Positions 24,566 to 32,984 are shown, numbered from the stretch's first letter. The stretch is DNA of 64,000 bases from Alkalibacillus almallahensis (GCF_011761495.1 NZ_JAASRU010000012.1:22387-86386); one strand, 5' to 3'. A program made the numbers and translations. The notes: generated by a model not told the origin, from the letters alone.

Positions 24566-25475
24566 CAATCAAAATCAACTGGCATTAGTTAAAAAGGACA
24601 CGGTAGACGTTGTAGCAGATAAGGTTAAAACATTCCAAGAGCAGGGTGAGCTTCATTTCCCTGCTAACTACAGTCCAGAGAACGCTATGAAGAGCGCTTG
24701 GCTAAAAATGCAAGAAGTTAAAGACAAGAGTGGTAATCCTGTTTTAGAAACATGCTCACGCGACAGTGTCGCTAACGCATTGCTCAATATGGTCGTGCAA
24801 GGACTTAACCCATCTAAAAATCAAGGTTACTTTATTGCTTATGGAAAGACGCTGACATTCCAACGCTCATATTTCGGTACGATGGCGGTGACTAAGCGCG
24901 TAACAGGGGCTAAGAGCATTGACGCTAACGTGATTTATGACGGTGATAAAGTCGATTACGAAATGAAGAATGGTCGAGTGAAGAACCTAGAGCACAAACA
25001 AGAATTCGGCAACATCAACAAAGATAATATTATCGGTGCTTACTGCATGATTGATCTGGGCGATGGTGATGTTTATACAGAGCTCATGACGATGGACGAA
25101 ATTCGTCAAGCTTGGAGCCAATCGCAAATGTGGGGCAAAGGTCAACAAAAAGAAAAAGAGGGTTCGACACACGATAACTTCAAGCAGGAAATGGCTAAGA
25201 AAACGGTTATCAATCGTGCTTGTAAGAAGTTCATCAATTCTAGTGATGACGGTAGCCTCGTGATCAATCACTTTAATCAAACGGATGAAGCGGTTGAAGA
25301 AGCGCAGCTTGAACAAGAACTAGAACAGAATGCCAATTCAGAGATTATCGATATTGAGTATAATGAAACGCCACAAAACGATCAACAAGAAGACCAGTCG
25401 GAAAATGAAGCTATTTACGATGCGGTTGATCAACAGGAAGAGCAAGCGACTGGAACAGACGGACCAGGGTTTTAA
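24558..25475 (+). CDS. recT: RecT-family single-strand annealing protein
   Basis: Recombinase of about 305 residues that anneals complementary DNA strands. Recognised by the N-terminal region SPENAMKSAWLKMQE, the block CSRDSVANALLNMVVQGLNPSKNQGYFIAYG near residue 70, and LTFQRSYFGTMAV. The C-terminal 50 residues are acidic and glutamine-rich. ATG 24558 has TGAGGAGGA upstream. Works with an exonuclease in other phages; here the neighbours are a zinc-hook ATPase and an MBL-fold protein. Confidence 0.93.
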   Translation: MSNNQNQLALVKKDTVDVVADKVKTFQEQGELHFPANYSPENAMKSAWLKMQEVKDKSGNPVLETCSRDSVANALLNMVVQGLNPSKNQGYFIAYGKTLTFQRSYFGTMAVTKRVTGAKSIDANVIYDGDKVDYEMKNGRVKNLEHKQEFGNINKDNIIGAYCMIDLGDGDVYTELMTMDEIRQAWSQSQMWGKGQQKEKEGSTHDNFKQEMAKKTVINRACKKFINSSDDGSLVINHFNQTDEAVEEAQLEQELEQNANSEIIDIEYNETPQNDQQEDQSENEAIYDAVDQQEEQATGTDGPGF

Positions 25476-25476
25476 C

Positions 25477-26178
25477 ATGATTGATATTCAAGTAGTTGGT
25501 TCAAGTAGTAAAGGCAACGCCTATCTTATTACAGATGGGCGTACGCCGATACTTTTAGAATGTGGCGTTAAATTCAAGGATATACAGCGAGCCATAGGCT
25601 TTAAAACGAGCGATTTAGCAGGGTGCTTAATCACACATGAACACAACGATCACTGTGCAGCACTCAAAGATGTAACGAAAGCAGGCATTGATTGTTATAT
25701 GAGTCCAGGAACAGCCGAAGCAATCAATCATAACCATCACAGAGTTAAAACAGTAACAAACAAACAGGCTTTTAAATTAGGCACATGGACCATTTTACCG
25801 TTTGATGTGCAGCATGATGTATCAGAACCATTAGGCTTTCTGTTGGCTAATCAAGACGGTGAGAAACTGTTATTTGCAACGGACACCTATTACATCAAAT
25901 ACAAGTTCAAGGGGCTTACACACGTCTTAGTTGAATGCAATTACAGCCTAGATATCCTAAACGACAATATAGCAACTGAAAGAGTACCTAAGTTGATGAA
26001 AAAGCGTCTACTACGATCGCATTTTAGTCTAGAGAACGTGAAGGGCTTTTTAAAAGCCAACGATCTATCAAAGGTTCAAACGATTTACTTGCTGCATCTC
26101 AGCGATAACAACAGTGATGAACAACGGTTTAAAGAAGAAGTACAAGCCTTAACTGGAAAGCCAGTTTATGTAGCGTAA
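25477..26178 (+). CDS. MBL-fold metallohydrolase
   Basis: Beta-lactamase-fold hydrolase of 233 residues. SSSKGNAYLI is the first strand, HEHNDH the metal motif near residue 54, with further ligands in QHDVSEP, ATDTYYI and LLHLSDNN. Gene order RecT-MBL recurs in Firmicute phages. A DNase or RNase role, possibly the exonuclease partner of RecT, is inferred. ATG 25477 follows the recT stop by one base, so it is coupled. Confidence 0.85.
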   Translation: MIDIQVVGSSSKGNAYLITDGRTPILLECGVKFKDIQRAIGFKTSDLAGCLITHEHNDHCAALKDVTKAGIDCYMSPGTAEAINHNHHRVKTVTNKQAFKLGTWTILPFDVQHDVSEPLGFLLANQDGEKLLFATDTYYIKYKFKGLTHVLVECNYSLDILNDNIATERVPKLMKKRLLRSHFSLENVKGFLKANDLSKVQTIYLLHLSDNNSDEQRFKEEVQALTGKPVYVA

Positions 26179-26194
26179 AGAAGGTGAGTAATTA

Positions 26195-26917
26195 ATGAAT
26201 TATTTAAAGGAGATTAATGCATTTTATGATCAGCTCGAACTAAACCCACTTTCATCATCCGCAATTGCTTTATGGCACACATTGATGCACATAAACAATA
26301 AGGCAGGATGGAAAGAACAGTTTACGGTAGCTGCATCAGTATTATGTATGAAATCCGGTTTAAAAGAAGGAACCTTCAAAAAAGCACGTAATGAATTAAA
26401 GCAGAAAAACTACATTGATTTTATGTCTCGAAAAGGAAATCAATCGGCAATATATATTATCCATTCTAATTTGTCGTCAAATAATGACCGCAGTATTAGC
26501 CATAATAGTATCGGCAGTAGTGACCACAGTGATAGCCACAATGGTAGCGCATTAGTTAAACAGAAACGAAACGAAACTGAAACGAAACATAATGAGCTAG
26601 CTAGCGCGCGCGTATACCAACAAGCTCAAAAGTATTTTTTAAACATCAATGCCAAAGATCAAGATCTGCTAGATAGCTATATTGATGACTTAGGTGGCGA
26701 ATTGGTACTCGAAGCTATGGATCGTGCTCATCAAAATGGCGCAAGACTTAAATACGCTGCAGGTATTATGAACGACTGGTATCGGAAGGGCATTACGGAC
26801 ATGGACGCAGTAAGGCGTGATGACGAAAAATTTGAGTCTTATAAACAACAACGTCAATCACAGCCTAAAACGGCTAACGGAATGCCTGACTATGATCCAC
26901 AAATTGATGGATTTTAA
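26195..26917 (+). CDS. DnaD-like phage replication initiator
   Basis: Replisome organiser of 240 residues. A winged-helix N-terminal domain (1-90; SSSAIALWHTLMHINNKAGW, VAASVLCMKSGL) resembles phage replication initiator N-domains. A Ser/His/Asn-rich linker (95-120) follows, then a DnaD C-terminal helical domain (about 150-210; LLDSYIDDLGGELVLEAMDRA, YAAGIMNDWYRKGI). GAAGGTGAG precedes ATG 26195. The linker-coding DNA carries repeats that may be the origin. Confidence 0.88.
   Translation: MNYLKEINAFYDQLELNPLSSSAIALWHTLMHINNKAGWKEQFTVAASVLCMKSGLKEGTFKKARNELKQKNYIDFMSRKGNQSAIYIIHSNLSSNNDRSISHNSIGSSDHSDSHNGSALVKQKRNETETKHNELASARVYQQAQKYFLNINAKDQDLLDSYIDDLGGELVLEAMDRAHQNGARLKYAAGIMNDWYRKGITDMDAVRRDDEKFESYKQQRQSQPKTANGMPDYDPQIDGF
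26485..26546. repeat. Iteron-like repeats inside the initiator gene (candidate origin)
   Basis: Two direct copies of a 26-bp unit (26485-26510, 26521-26546), 36 bp apart, matching at 21 of 26 positions. Phage origins often lie within the initiator gene, in the linker-coding part, as here. Confidence 0.4.
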
Positions 26918-26932
26918 GGGGGAGTGAAAGAC

Positions 26933-27730
26933 GTGGAAAAGGTTAATCAGCATTTGAGTTCAATTGAACAAGCAGGCGAACGCGAATGCTCGAATTGTGG
27001 GAACATATATCCGGTTTACAAAACACCAAAAGGCATATTGGGAGCCTGCAAACCTTGCGAAGATCAAAAGTTAAAAGAGTCACTTGATTTACCCAAACAA
27101 GAAGATTTGCCAAGTATCAAAAAGCACCGCTTTATCAATAGGTTCATGAGCCACCCAGATCAATTAGAAGGCGCTACGATTAGGTCATATCAAGCGGATA
27201 GTGACTCACAAAAAGCTTTGCGTGAATGGGTGATTGACTTTATTAAAAACTTTGGTGCCAAAGAAGGCGATTCACTTGTTGTCAGTGGACAAGCAGGACT
27301 AGGTAAAAGCCATGTTGCCTATGCAACGGCAAAAGCGCTGCGTAGTCAATATTATAAAGTGCTCTATATCGAAACACCAAAACTATTAAACTACTTTCGT
27401 GAAGCTTATAACGATTGGACGAACTACACGCATGATGATTTGTATGCCATGCTCAAAGGTTTGGATTTGTTGATATTAGATGATATCGGCGCTGAATATA
27501 TCAAAGACAGTCAACATGGAGCGGAGTCTTGGGCTTCTGAAATTTTATATAATGTGCTCGACGATCGACAAGGTAAAAGCAAAATCATTACAACGAACTA
27601 TACAGAGCGCCAACTAGCACACAAATACGGATTTCATGGCGAGCGCATTACATCACGTATGTATGACGGTGCTAAAACGATACGGCTTGAAGGTCAAGAC
27701 TTTAGACGAAAGGGTGATGATGATGTGTAA
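26933..27730 (+). CDS. DnaC/DnaI-like helicase loader
   Basis: AAA+ ATPase of about 265 residues that loads the replicative helicase. An N-terminal zinc finger (CSNCG and CKPC, about residues 17-44) precedes Walker A GQAGLGKS near 120 and Walker B LLILDDIG near 180; sensor TTNYTERQL and an Arg-rich C-terminus follow. Start GTG 26933 is preferred because AGGGGGA sits nine bases before it; GTG 26924 is too close. Directly after the initiator, the usual order. Confidence 0.9.
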   Translation: MEKVNQHLSSIEQAGERECSNCGNIYPVYKTPKGILGACKPCEDQKLKESLDLPKQEDLPSIKKHRFINRFMSHPDQLEGATIRSYQADSDSQKALREWVIDFIKNFGAKEGDSLVVSGQAGLGKSHVAYATAKALRSQYYKVLYIETPKLLNYFREAYNDWTNYTHDDLYAMLKGLDLLILDDIGAEYIKDSQHGAESWASEILYNVLDDRQGKSKIITTNYTERQLAHKYGFHGERITSRMYDGAKTIRLEGQDFRRKGDDDV

Positions 27731-27899
27731 CGGAAGTGGTATTAGCAATCAAGAAGTTATGCCAGGGGTTTACGAAGTAACGAAATGCTATTGCGAGCAA
27801 TGCAAAGGGCTTCGATTACGAGAAGAACCAATCGAGCAAACATTCAAGAAGTGGGATGCATACATCGAACAAGAGCAACGAATGAAAGGGGCTGTTTAA
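27723..27899 (+). CDS. Small cysteine-rich phage protein
   Basis: Fifty-eight residues with MCNGSG and CYCEQCKG, likely a zinc knuckle. It overlaps the loader gene by eight bases; GAAAGGG precedes ATG 27723. Function unknown. Confidence 0.65.
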   Translation: MCNGSGISNQEVMPGVYEVTKCYCEQCKGLRLREEPIEQTFKKWDAYIEQEQRMKGAV

Positions 27900-28424
27900 A
27901 TGCGATACATCGGTCTAGATCCAAGCACGAAAACAGGATTTGTGGTGATGGACGAGCAAGGCGAAGTGCTCGACATGAAAGAAATTAAGCCAAAATCAAA
28001 ACAGGATCCAGAACGGTTTGGGGAATTAGCTGAATTGGTTGGCATGGAAATTGAGCAAGGTGACAAAGTGATTATCGAAGGCTTTTCTTACGGTTCGAAA
28101 GGCGCTGCGGTGTCAACGCAATACGGTATCGGTTGGCTCCTACGGTCAAAGCTCGTTGAGTTAAGCAACCTAGACGTGATTGATCGTTACGTGGAAGTTA
28201 CGCCAAGTGGACTTAAGAAGTTTGCGACAGGCAAGGGCAACACAAAAAAAGAGGATATGATCTTGCCTATATTCAAGCGCTGGGGCTTTGAACATGACTC
28301 GGATAATGTTCGTGATGCGTTTGTGTTGGCGCAGATTGGGCGCTATTTGGACGGACATAAAGAACCGACATCATTTCAGCAAGATGTGTTAAGCAAGCTA
28401 CAAGCAAATGAGGTAGCGTCATGA
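27900..28424 (+). CDS. RuvC-like Holliday junction resolvase
   Basis: RNase-H-fold nuclease of 174 residues. Acidic residues expected in RuvC are present: Asp in YIGLDPSTKTG, Glu in VIIEGFSYGSKG, and the pair in DSDNVRDAFVLA. It should resolve branched DNA before packaging. The start ATG 27900 follows the previous stop directly, after GAAAGGGG. Confidence 0.88.
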   Translation: MRYIGLDPSTKTGFVVMDEQGEVLDMKEIKPKSKQDPERFGELAELVGMEIEQGDKVIIEGFSYGSKGAAVSTQYGIGWLLRSKLVELSNLDVIDRYVEVTPSGLKKFATGKGNTKKEDMILPIFKRWGFEHDSDNVRDAFVLAQIGRYLDGHKEPTSFQQDVLSKLQANEVAS

Positions 28425-28537
28425 AAAAGCTATACGTTCGAGAAGAGAAATGGCGCAATGCTGAAGGGGAGCGATTGGTTGATGTTGAGACATTTTTCAG
28501 TCAGCCGAAGCGGTTTGATTATATCTTGTTTATTTAA
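28421..28537 (+). CDS. Small phage protein of 38 residues
   Basis: Starts MKKLYVREEKWRNAEGERL. It overlaps the resolvase stop by four bases (ATGA) with GAGGTAG upstream, hence coupled. No family recognised. Confidence 0.5.
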   Translation: MKKLYVREEKWRNAEGERLVDVETFFSQPKRFDYILFI

Positions 28538-28574
28538 TGAACATGAGACTGATGATGCGAAGGAGGAACTTAAA

Positions 28575-28799
28575 ATGACTAAGTATGAATGTATTAAGGG
28601 ATTAGTTGTTCCAGAGTTAGAAGACTACGAAGGAATGGAGACAGGTAATGATTTTATAGTTAATGTTGGAACAATATGGCTACAAGAAGATAAAGATTCG
28701 CCTATGTTAACTCAAGAAAATGGTAACTGGTTAGACATTGATGAACAAACGCTAGATGAACACTTTATAGAAGTTCCTTTGTACAAAACAGAAGGCTGA
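28575..28799 (+). CDS. Small acidic phage protein
   Basis: Seventy-four residues, beta-rich appearance (FIVNVGTIWLQE, WLDIDEQTLDEHFIEVPLYKTE). AGGAGG precedes ATG 28575. Such Trp-containing acidic proteins are common in Firmicute phage early regions; function unknown. Confidence 0.6.
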   Translation: MTKYECIKGLVVPELEDYEGMETGNDFIVNVGTIWLQEDKDSPMLTQENGNWLDIDEQTLDEHFIEVPLYKTEG

Positions 28800-28814
28800 G
28801 AAAGGGTGGTAGAT

Positions 28815-28982
28815 ATGGAATTAGATATTACTGAATTGCAGTATTTAAGAGGGTTAATTATGAATGACAAGATTGTTAATGACTATGAAAACAACCCTAA
28901 CGTAGGGATTTCACAAGTAAAATCTATGCACACCTTTACAGATGATTTATTAGAGAAACTTGATGAAGAAGAGCCGTCTTAA
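28815..28982 (+). CDS. Small phage protein of 55 residues
   Basis: Acidic helical protein beginning MELDITELQYLRGLIMNDKI. AAAGGGTGG precedes ATG 28815. Function unknown. Confidence 0.55.
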   Translation: MELDITELQYLRGLIMNDKIVNDYENNPNVGISQVKSMHTFTDDLLEKLDEEEPS

Positions 28983-29013
28983 TGGCGTATACCGACCAGG
29001 TTGTGCGGTAGTA

Positions 29014-29034
29014 AAGAGCCACTCTAGGGCTCCT
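29014..29034 (-). terminator. Short hairpin at the end of the reverse-strand gene
   Basis: GAGCC/GGCTC stem with a seven-base loop and TTT on the minus strand; it overlaps the stop codon at 29024. Confidence 0.4.
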
Positions 29035-29188
29035 TACTATTAAAAGATGTCACATTAAGTTCCCGTAACTCCGTTGAAATATTTAAGAGTGTACCAAGGA
29101 TTAAACCAAGAAATGCACCTAAAGGACCGTATAAGAAAAAGCCTAAGATACCACCGACCATTAGTAATAGAAATAGATAGTAAGTCAT
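29024..29188 (-). CDS. Reverse-strand small membrane protein in the early operon
   Basis: Fifty-four residues. Two hydrophobic stretches rich in glycine ([18 protein letters not shown] and [16 protein letters not shown]) form a hairpin-like membrane insert, and the tail is polar. GGAGGG lies six bases before ATG 29188. It is the only gene on this strand between the repressor and the lysis region, suggesting independent expression in the lysogen, as for superinfection-exclusion or other cargo proteins. That role is inferred. Confidence 0.6.
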   Translation of the reverse strand: MTYYLFLLLMVGGILGFFLYGPLGAFLGLILGTLLNISTELRELNVTSFNSKEP

Positions 29189-29282
29189 TTTATCCCTCCA
29201 AAGTTATTTTAGCACAGGGGTAGATGTTAAGAAATCAGTACATGGAACTTCGGATATAAAACGAATTAAAGGAGCTATAAGC

Positions 29283-29738
29283 ATGTTAAATCGATCAGTA
29301 CTAGTTGGACGTCTTACCAAAGATCCAGAATTAAGATATACCAATAATGGCGTGGCGGTCGCCAATTTTACGATAGCTGTAAATCGTCCATTTAAGAACC
29401 AAGATGGCGAACAAGAAGCGGATTTTATCAACTGCGTGATATGGCGCAAACCTGCTGAAAATCTAGCAAGCTATATGAGTAAAGGTAGCATGGTTGGTGT
29501 TGATGGACGTATTCAGACACGCAGCTACGACAATCAAGAAGGCAAGCGCATCTTCATAACAGAAGTGGTTGCAGAGAGCGTCCAGTTCCTTGAAACAAAG
29601 CAAAGTAATCAAAATCAGGGCAATAATAACCCTCAACAACCAAAACAAAGCACACAGAGCCAAAATGAAAGCTCTAAGCAGTCGTTGGAAGAAGCGGGCG
29701 AGCCAGTAGATTTACAAGATGATGATTTACCATTTTGA
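29283..29738 (+). CDS. ssb: Single-stranded DNA-binding protein
   Basis: OB-fold protein of 151 residues, starting [20 protein letters not shown] with the conserved [22 protein letters not shown] block, a Gln/Asn/Ser-rich linker (about 108-140) and the acidic tip DDDLPF that binds replication partners. Second SSB copies are common in phages with RecT. Confidence 0.95.
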   Translation: MLNRSVLVGRLTKDPELRYTNNGVAVANFTIAVNRPFKNQDGEQEADFINCVIWRKPAENLASYMSKGSMVGVDGRIQTRSYDNQEGKRIFITEVVAESVQFLETKQSNQNQGNNNPQQPKQSTQSQNESSKQSLEEAGEPVDLQDDDLPF

Positions 29739-29751
29739 AGGAGTGATAGAC

Positions 29752-29850
29752 ATGAGGTTTAACTGGGCATGGTTGATGCTAGGTGCTTATACACTATCGA
29801 TTATTGGACTAGCGTTAATAGTTTATTTGCTTTTTGTAATCGCAGTATAG
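29752..29850 (+). CDS. Single-helix membrane peptide of 32 residues
   Basis: MRFNWAWLMLGAYTLSIIGL opens a nearly all-hydrophobic peptide. GAAGGAG precedes ATG 29752. Could be a small membrane effector; function unknown. Confidence 0.5.
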   Translation: MRFNWAWLMLGAYTLSIIGLALIVYLLFVIAV

Positions 29851-29863
29851 GGGGCAGGTGAGA

Positions 29864-30055
29864 GTGAAAAAATTACCAATAGATATGGACAATCGTCAAA
29901 TTTCTGTCAATATAGAAGGTGATGAGCCTTTCTGTATTGTATATTCAGACGGAAAGGCCAAAATCACAAAACTACCGACTCACGGTGAAACAAAAGTCAT
30001 CACTCATCAGGGAAAAGTGAAGCGGGTGAAGTTTGACGAGGGGGAAGAGTTTTGA
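29864..30055 (+). CDS. Small phage protein of 63 residues
   Basis: Beta-rich protein (QISVNIEGDEPFCIVYSDGK). Start GTG 29864 with AGGGGGC about nine bases upstream; GTG 29858 is an alternative. Stop overlaps the next start. Function unknown. Confidence 0.55.
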   Translation: MKKLPIDMDNRQISVNIEGDEPFCIVYSDGKAKITKLPTHGETKVITHQGKVKRVKFDEGEEF

Positions 30056-30849
30056 AGTTTTTAAATAAGTTATTGAGCGTAACTGAGAACACTTCATCAT
30101 TAATAATTGAAGAATATTATGGAAATGAAGTAGGCGAATTCACAATAGAAGGTGCAGTCACTATTGGATTGTTTGAGGATATGAGAGATAAAATTGAATC
30201 GATTATTAAATTAATTGATTCAAAACACTATCCTGGCATTGAAAGCATTAGTAGAGGTGTCGTTGAAATTTATTTTTATATGCACGTTATATTATCAAAG
30301 GAACATTCGATTTATTGTAGATCATATTACGTTGATCAAAAACTAAAAGATGTCAAGTTCTTCAACAAACTCTTAGACAAATCTCCTAAAGGTAATAACT
30401 TGAGAAATTTATTAAACAAAAATATTAAGGATATTCAAGAGGATAAAAAGAAGTTTGGAGACCCTGCAGAAATTAAAAAAGATTTACTAGAAAATTACTC
30501 TGATGTATTTGAAAAAAGAAAAGAGAGGGACAATTGGTATAACTTAGATGGTAGATCTAACAATTTACATGACTTGTGCGTTAATAAACTTGATAAAGAA
30601 GCAGAGTATGAACTAATCTACAGGGTATTATCGAGTGAAATCCATGCACAAGGAGTTCTTACTAATTGGGAGTTTAAGAAAAACGAAGCTAAATTAAAAA
30701 CAAGCTCCAATAACTATGATATGGTGATTAATACTATAGGTCTATTTTTCCTGGAAATAATTAGAAGGATTTATGATTTTTATGGATTTACAAAAGAATT
30801 AAAAGATATTAATACTAATCTAAGAATAAATTATAAGTTTTTACAATAG
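30052..30849 (+). CDS. DUF5677-like protein, probable cargo
   Basis: Cytoplasmic all-helical protein of 265 residues. SIYCRSYYVD, ISRGVVEIYFYM and YRVLSSEIHAQGVLTN match the R...E and YxxLSxxxH pattern I associate with DUF5677. It is rich in Lys, Asn and Ile and more A+T-rich than neighbours. Start TTG 30052 has GAGGGGG eight bases upstream and overlaps the previous stop. A strong terminator follows, isolating it from the late regulator. Proteins of this family occur in accessory and defence contexts; a defence role here is a guess. Confidence 0.6.
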   Translation: MKFLNKLLSVTENTSSLIIEEYYGNEVGEFTIEGAVTIGLFEDMRDKIESIIKLIDSKHYPGIESISRGVVEIYFYMHVILSKEHSIYCRSYYVDQKLKDVKFFNKLLDKSPKGNNLRNLLNKNIKDIQEDKKKFGDPAEIKKDLLENYSDVFEKRKERDNWYNLDGRSNNLHDLCVNKLDKEAEYELIYRVLSSEIHAQGVLTNWEFKKNEAKLKTSSNNYDMVINTIGLFFLEIIRRIYDFYGFTKELKDINTNLRINYKFLQ

Positions 30850-30866
30850 TTCCTACCAGCCAACTG

Positions 30867-30924
30867 GAGGACACTGATTAAGTAAGTTGCTACAAGCAGC
30901 TACTTGATTGGTGTCCTCTTTTTT
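30867..30924 (+). terminator. Strong terminator of the early operon
   Basis: Eighteen-base arms (30867-30884 and 30901-30918) with G-U pairs, then a run of T. It probably ends early transcription. Confidence 0.9.
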
Positions 30925-30945
30925 ATTCAAAAGGGGTGAAAGACA

Positions 30946-31113
30946 GTGCGAAAGATGAAATACACAATCAAGCATAAAGTGAGCAAGCATCGTAGAGAGA
31001 AGCGTTCGGGTGTGCTGAATCCAGTGAAGCCGAGTAAGTATTTTAAATATTTAGCGGGTGAGCTTGAAAACGGAAAGAATGAGAGTGAATCTAAGGGGGC
31101 TAACAATGAATGA
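30946..31113 (+). CDS. Small basic phage protein of 55 residues
   Basis: GTG start at 30946 after AAAGGGGTGAAAGACA. Sequence opens MRKMKYTIKHKVSKHRREKR, then a KPSKYFKYLAGELENG segment. It overlaps the next gene by eight bases. Basic enough to bind nucleic acid; function unknown. Confidence 0.55.
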   Translation: MRKMKYTIKHKVSKHRREKRSGVLNPVKPSKYFKYLAGELENGKNESESKGANNE

Positions 31114-31516
31114 AAATAACCACTATTACACAGTCGAAAAAGTCCTTTATATCATCAAAAATTATCATGCTAATCAGAAGTTGATTAATGAGGTTGTGCA
31201 GCAATCCTTTAAAAGTGTAGGTGTTAGCCAGTATGGAATTCAAGCAGTTATGCCAAAAGCGGATGACAATACTGGCACGGTTGAAAAGCAGGCCATTTTA
31301 ACAGAAAAGGCTATCAAGCGTTACTCAAAGATTAGTACCGACTTAAAATATATTCAAGATCGTTGGTATCGCATTGAAGATGATACTGAAGCCATGATCC
31401 TTAGCTTAATATTGAGTGGTTACTCGATGCAGAAGGTAGCTGATATTTTGAACGTTGATCGAACAACCGTTACTAGAAAGCTAGAAAGAATCGCTTATAA
31501 CCTAATTGAGATTTAG
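31106..31516 (+). CDS. ArpU-like late transcriptional regulator
   Basis: About 136 residues with a C-terminal sigma-region-4-like helix-turn-helix (ILSGYSMQKVADILNVDRTTVTRKLERI in parts). ArpU/RinA-type proteins switch on phage late genes. It lies just before packaging genes, the usual place. ATG 31106 has AAGGGGG six bases upstream. Confidence 0.8.
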   Translation: MNENNHYYTVEKVLYIIKNYHANQKLINEVVQQSFKSVGVSQYGIQAVMPKADDNTGTVEKQAILTEKAIKRYSKISTDLKYIQDRWYRIEDDTEAMILSLILSGYSMQKVADILNVDRTTVTRKLERIAYNLIEI

Positions 31517-31525
31517 TTATCCACA
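31517..31525 (+). promoter_or_regulatory. Perfect DnaA-box sequence
   Basis: TTATCCACA directly follows the ArpU stop codon. The 198-bp gap that follows has no open frame and probably holds the late promoter and perhaps the packaging site, but I could not identify either. Confidence 0.4.
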
Positions 31526-31714
31526 AGATAGTGCACGAATGTCACGGTATTTGGTGCATGGGGGTCGACATCAGTTAAACTTGAGTTAAGCGATAGTTAA
31601 AAAACATATTCGCGACATAACATGCCTGGTTCTCGATGTGCTGATTTTCACTCTCCCTTAATGATGCACACTCGTTGGCTGGGCATTTGTTATATATGAA
31701 TACGAGGTGACAAT

Positions 31715-32974
31715 ATGCCAAAGGCGAATCAGAGTACAACACCTTGGAATCAAGACACCATAGATCGATTATTCGAACTTAAACAATCTGGCGAAGGTTT
31801 CTCAGAGATAGCACAAACACTAAGCCAGGAATATAATAGACGGTTCACAGAAGTCTCTGTTAGACGTAAATATCAGCGTATGAATAAACATAGTCAGTCA
31901 GCTAGTAAGCCAACCAAGCAAGCGAGTCAGCAGACGAGCAAGCAGCAACAAGAACCTACTGACTATAAAGAGACTGTTGAGATTAATCAAGACGGCACCC
32001 AAACAAGTGACAAATTAGTCGAGCTATCCGAGATGGACATGAAGGACGAAGAAGCGGTCCTAAAAGCACATGGCTATGATCCAGTCGAATGGCAAATCAG
32101 CAAAGCGACTTCAAGTAAGTGGCATCATCACAATAAGCAGGACGGCACTAAAACATTGTATGCATCTAAAGTGGTTGTTAAGAAGCAGCGTGAGCAATTT
32201 GATTTTGATAAGTTAATTGATATTGTAACGCAAACACCGCAAGTCACTGTTAAGCCAAAGTACATAAACCATTATTCGCATTATCTCAACATTCCGCTAT
32301 TCGACATGCACTTTGGCGTTTCAGATTATGAGCATTACAAATCAACGCAAGCTAAAATATTAAACTTACTTAATCGCCAGTACAAAGAAGTGTTGCTGTT
32401 GATTGGCAGTGACTTATTTCATCACAATGATCACCGGAACCGGACGGCAAGCACCAGAGAGATTGAACATGCTGACATGGTGGAAGCGTGGCAAGATGCA
32501 ATCACATTCTATGACCCTATTATCAAAGAAGCTATTAAGCGATCAGGTAAGGTTACGGCCATGTACATCAAAGGCAATCATGATGAGTCGCTATCCTGGG
32601 GCTTTATCAAGTACCTAGAAGCAAAATATCCGCATCTAGAAGTTGATGCTGATTTTAGAGAGCGTAAGGTTCATATGCTCGGTAATAACTTTGTAGGCGC
32701 TAATCACGGCGATAAGAAAAAAGAGAAGGATTTAGCTGAGAATTTTGCAACGGAATTCGCTGAGCAATGGGCTAAAGCCAGTAACCGTGATGTATTTGTT
32801 GGTCACTTGCATTCAGAGTGGGTATTAGATAAAGGTGGCGTGATGATTAGGCGTTTACCGACACGTAACAAGATAGATCAGTGGCACGATGATCATGGAT
32901 ATACAACAGCTCATAAGCGATTCCAGGTTTATGAATATACTGAGAATGACTTAGAGACGATTTATTATGTTTAA
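31715..32974 (+). CDS. Metallophosphoesterase with N-terminal DNA-binding-like domain
   Basis: Protein of 419 residues. Residues 8-57 form a Myb/SANT-like helical domain; a Gln/Ser-rich linker (60-90) follows. The calcineurin-like phosphoesterase core (about 190-400) shows FDMHFG, GSDLFHHND, KGNHDES, GANHGD and GHLHSE, all metal-binding motifs in order. It lies between the late regulator and terminase in Firmicute phages. It may trim or nick DNA during packaging; substrate unknown. GAGGTGA precedes ATG 31715. Confidence 0.85.
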   Translation: MPKANQSTTPWNQDTIDRLFELKQSGEGFSEIAQTLSQEYNRRFTEVSVRRKYQRMNKHSQSASKPTKQASQQTSKQQQEPTDYKETVEINQDGTQTSDKLVELSEMDMKDEEAVLKAHGYDPVEWQISKATSSKWHHHNKQDGTKTLYASKVVVKKQREQFDFDKLIDIVTQTPQVTVKPKYINHYSHYLNIPLFDMHFGVSDYEHYKSTQAKILNLLNRQYKEVLLLIGSDLFHHNDHRNRTASTREIEHADMVEAWQDAITFYDPIIKEAIKRSGKVTAMYIKGNHDESLSWGFIKYLEAKYPHLEVDADFRERKVHMLGNNFVGANHGDKKKEKDLAENFATEFAEQWAKASNRDVFVGHLHSEWVLDKGGVMIRRLPTRNKIDQWHDDHGYTTAHKRFQVYEYTENDLETIYYV

Positions 32975-32984
32975 TGCAGGATTT

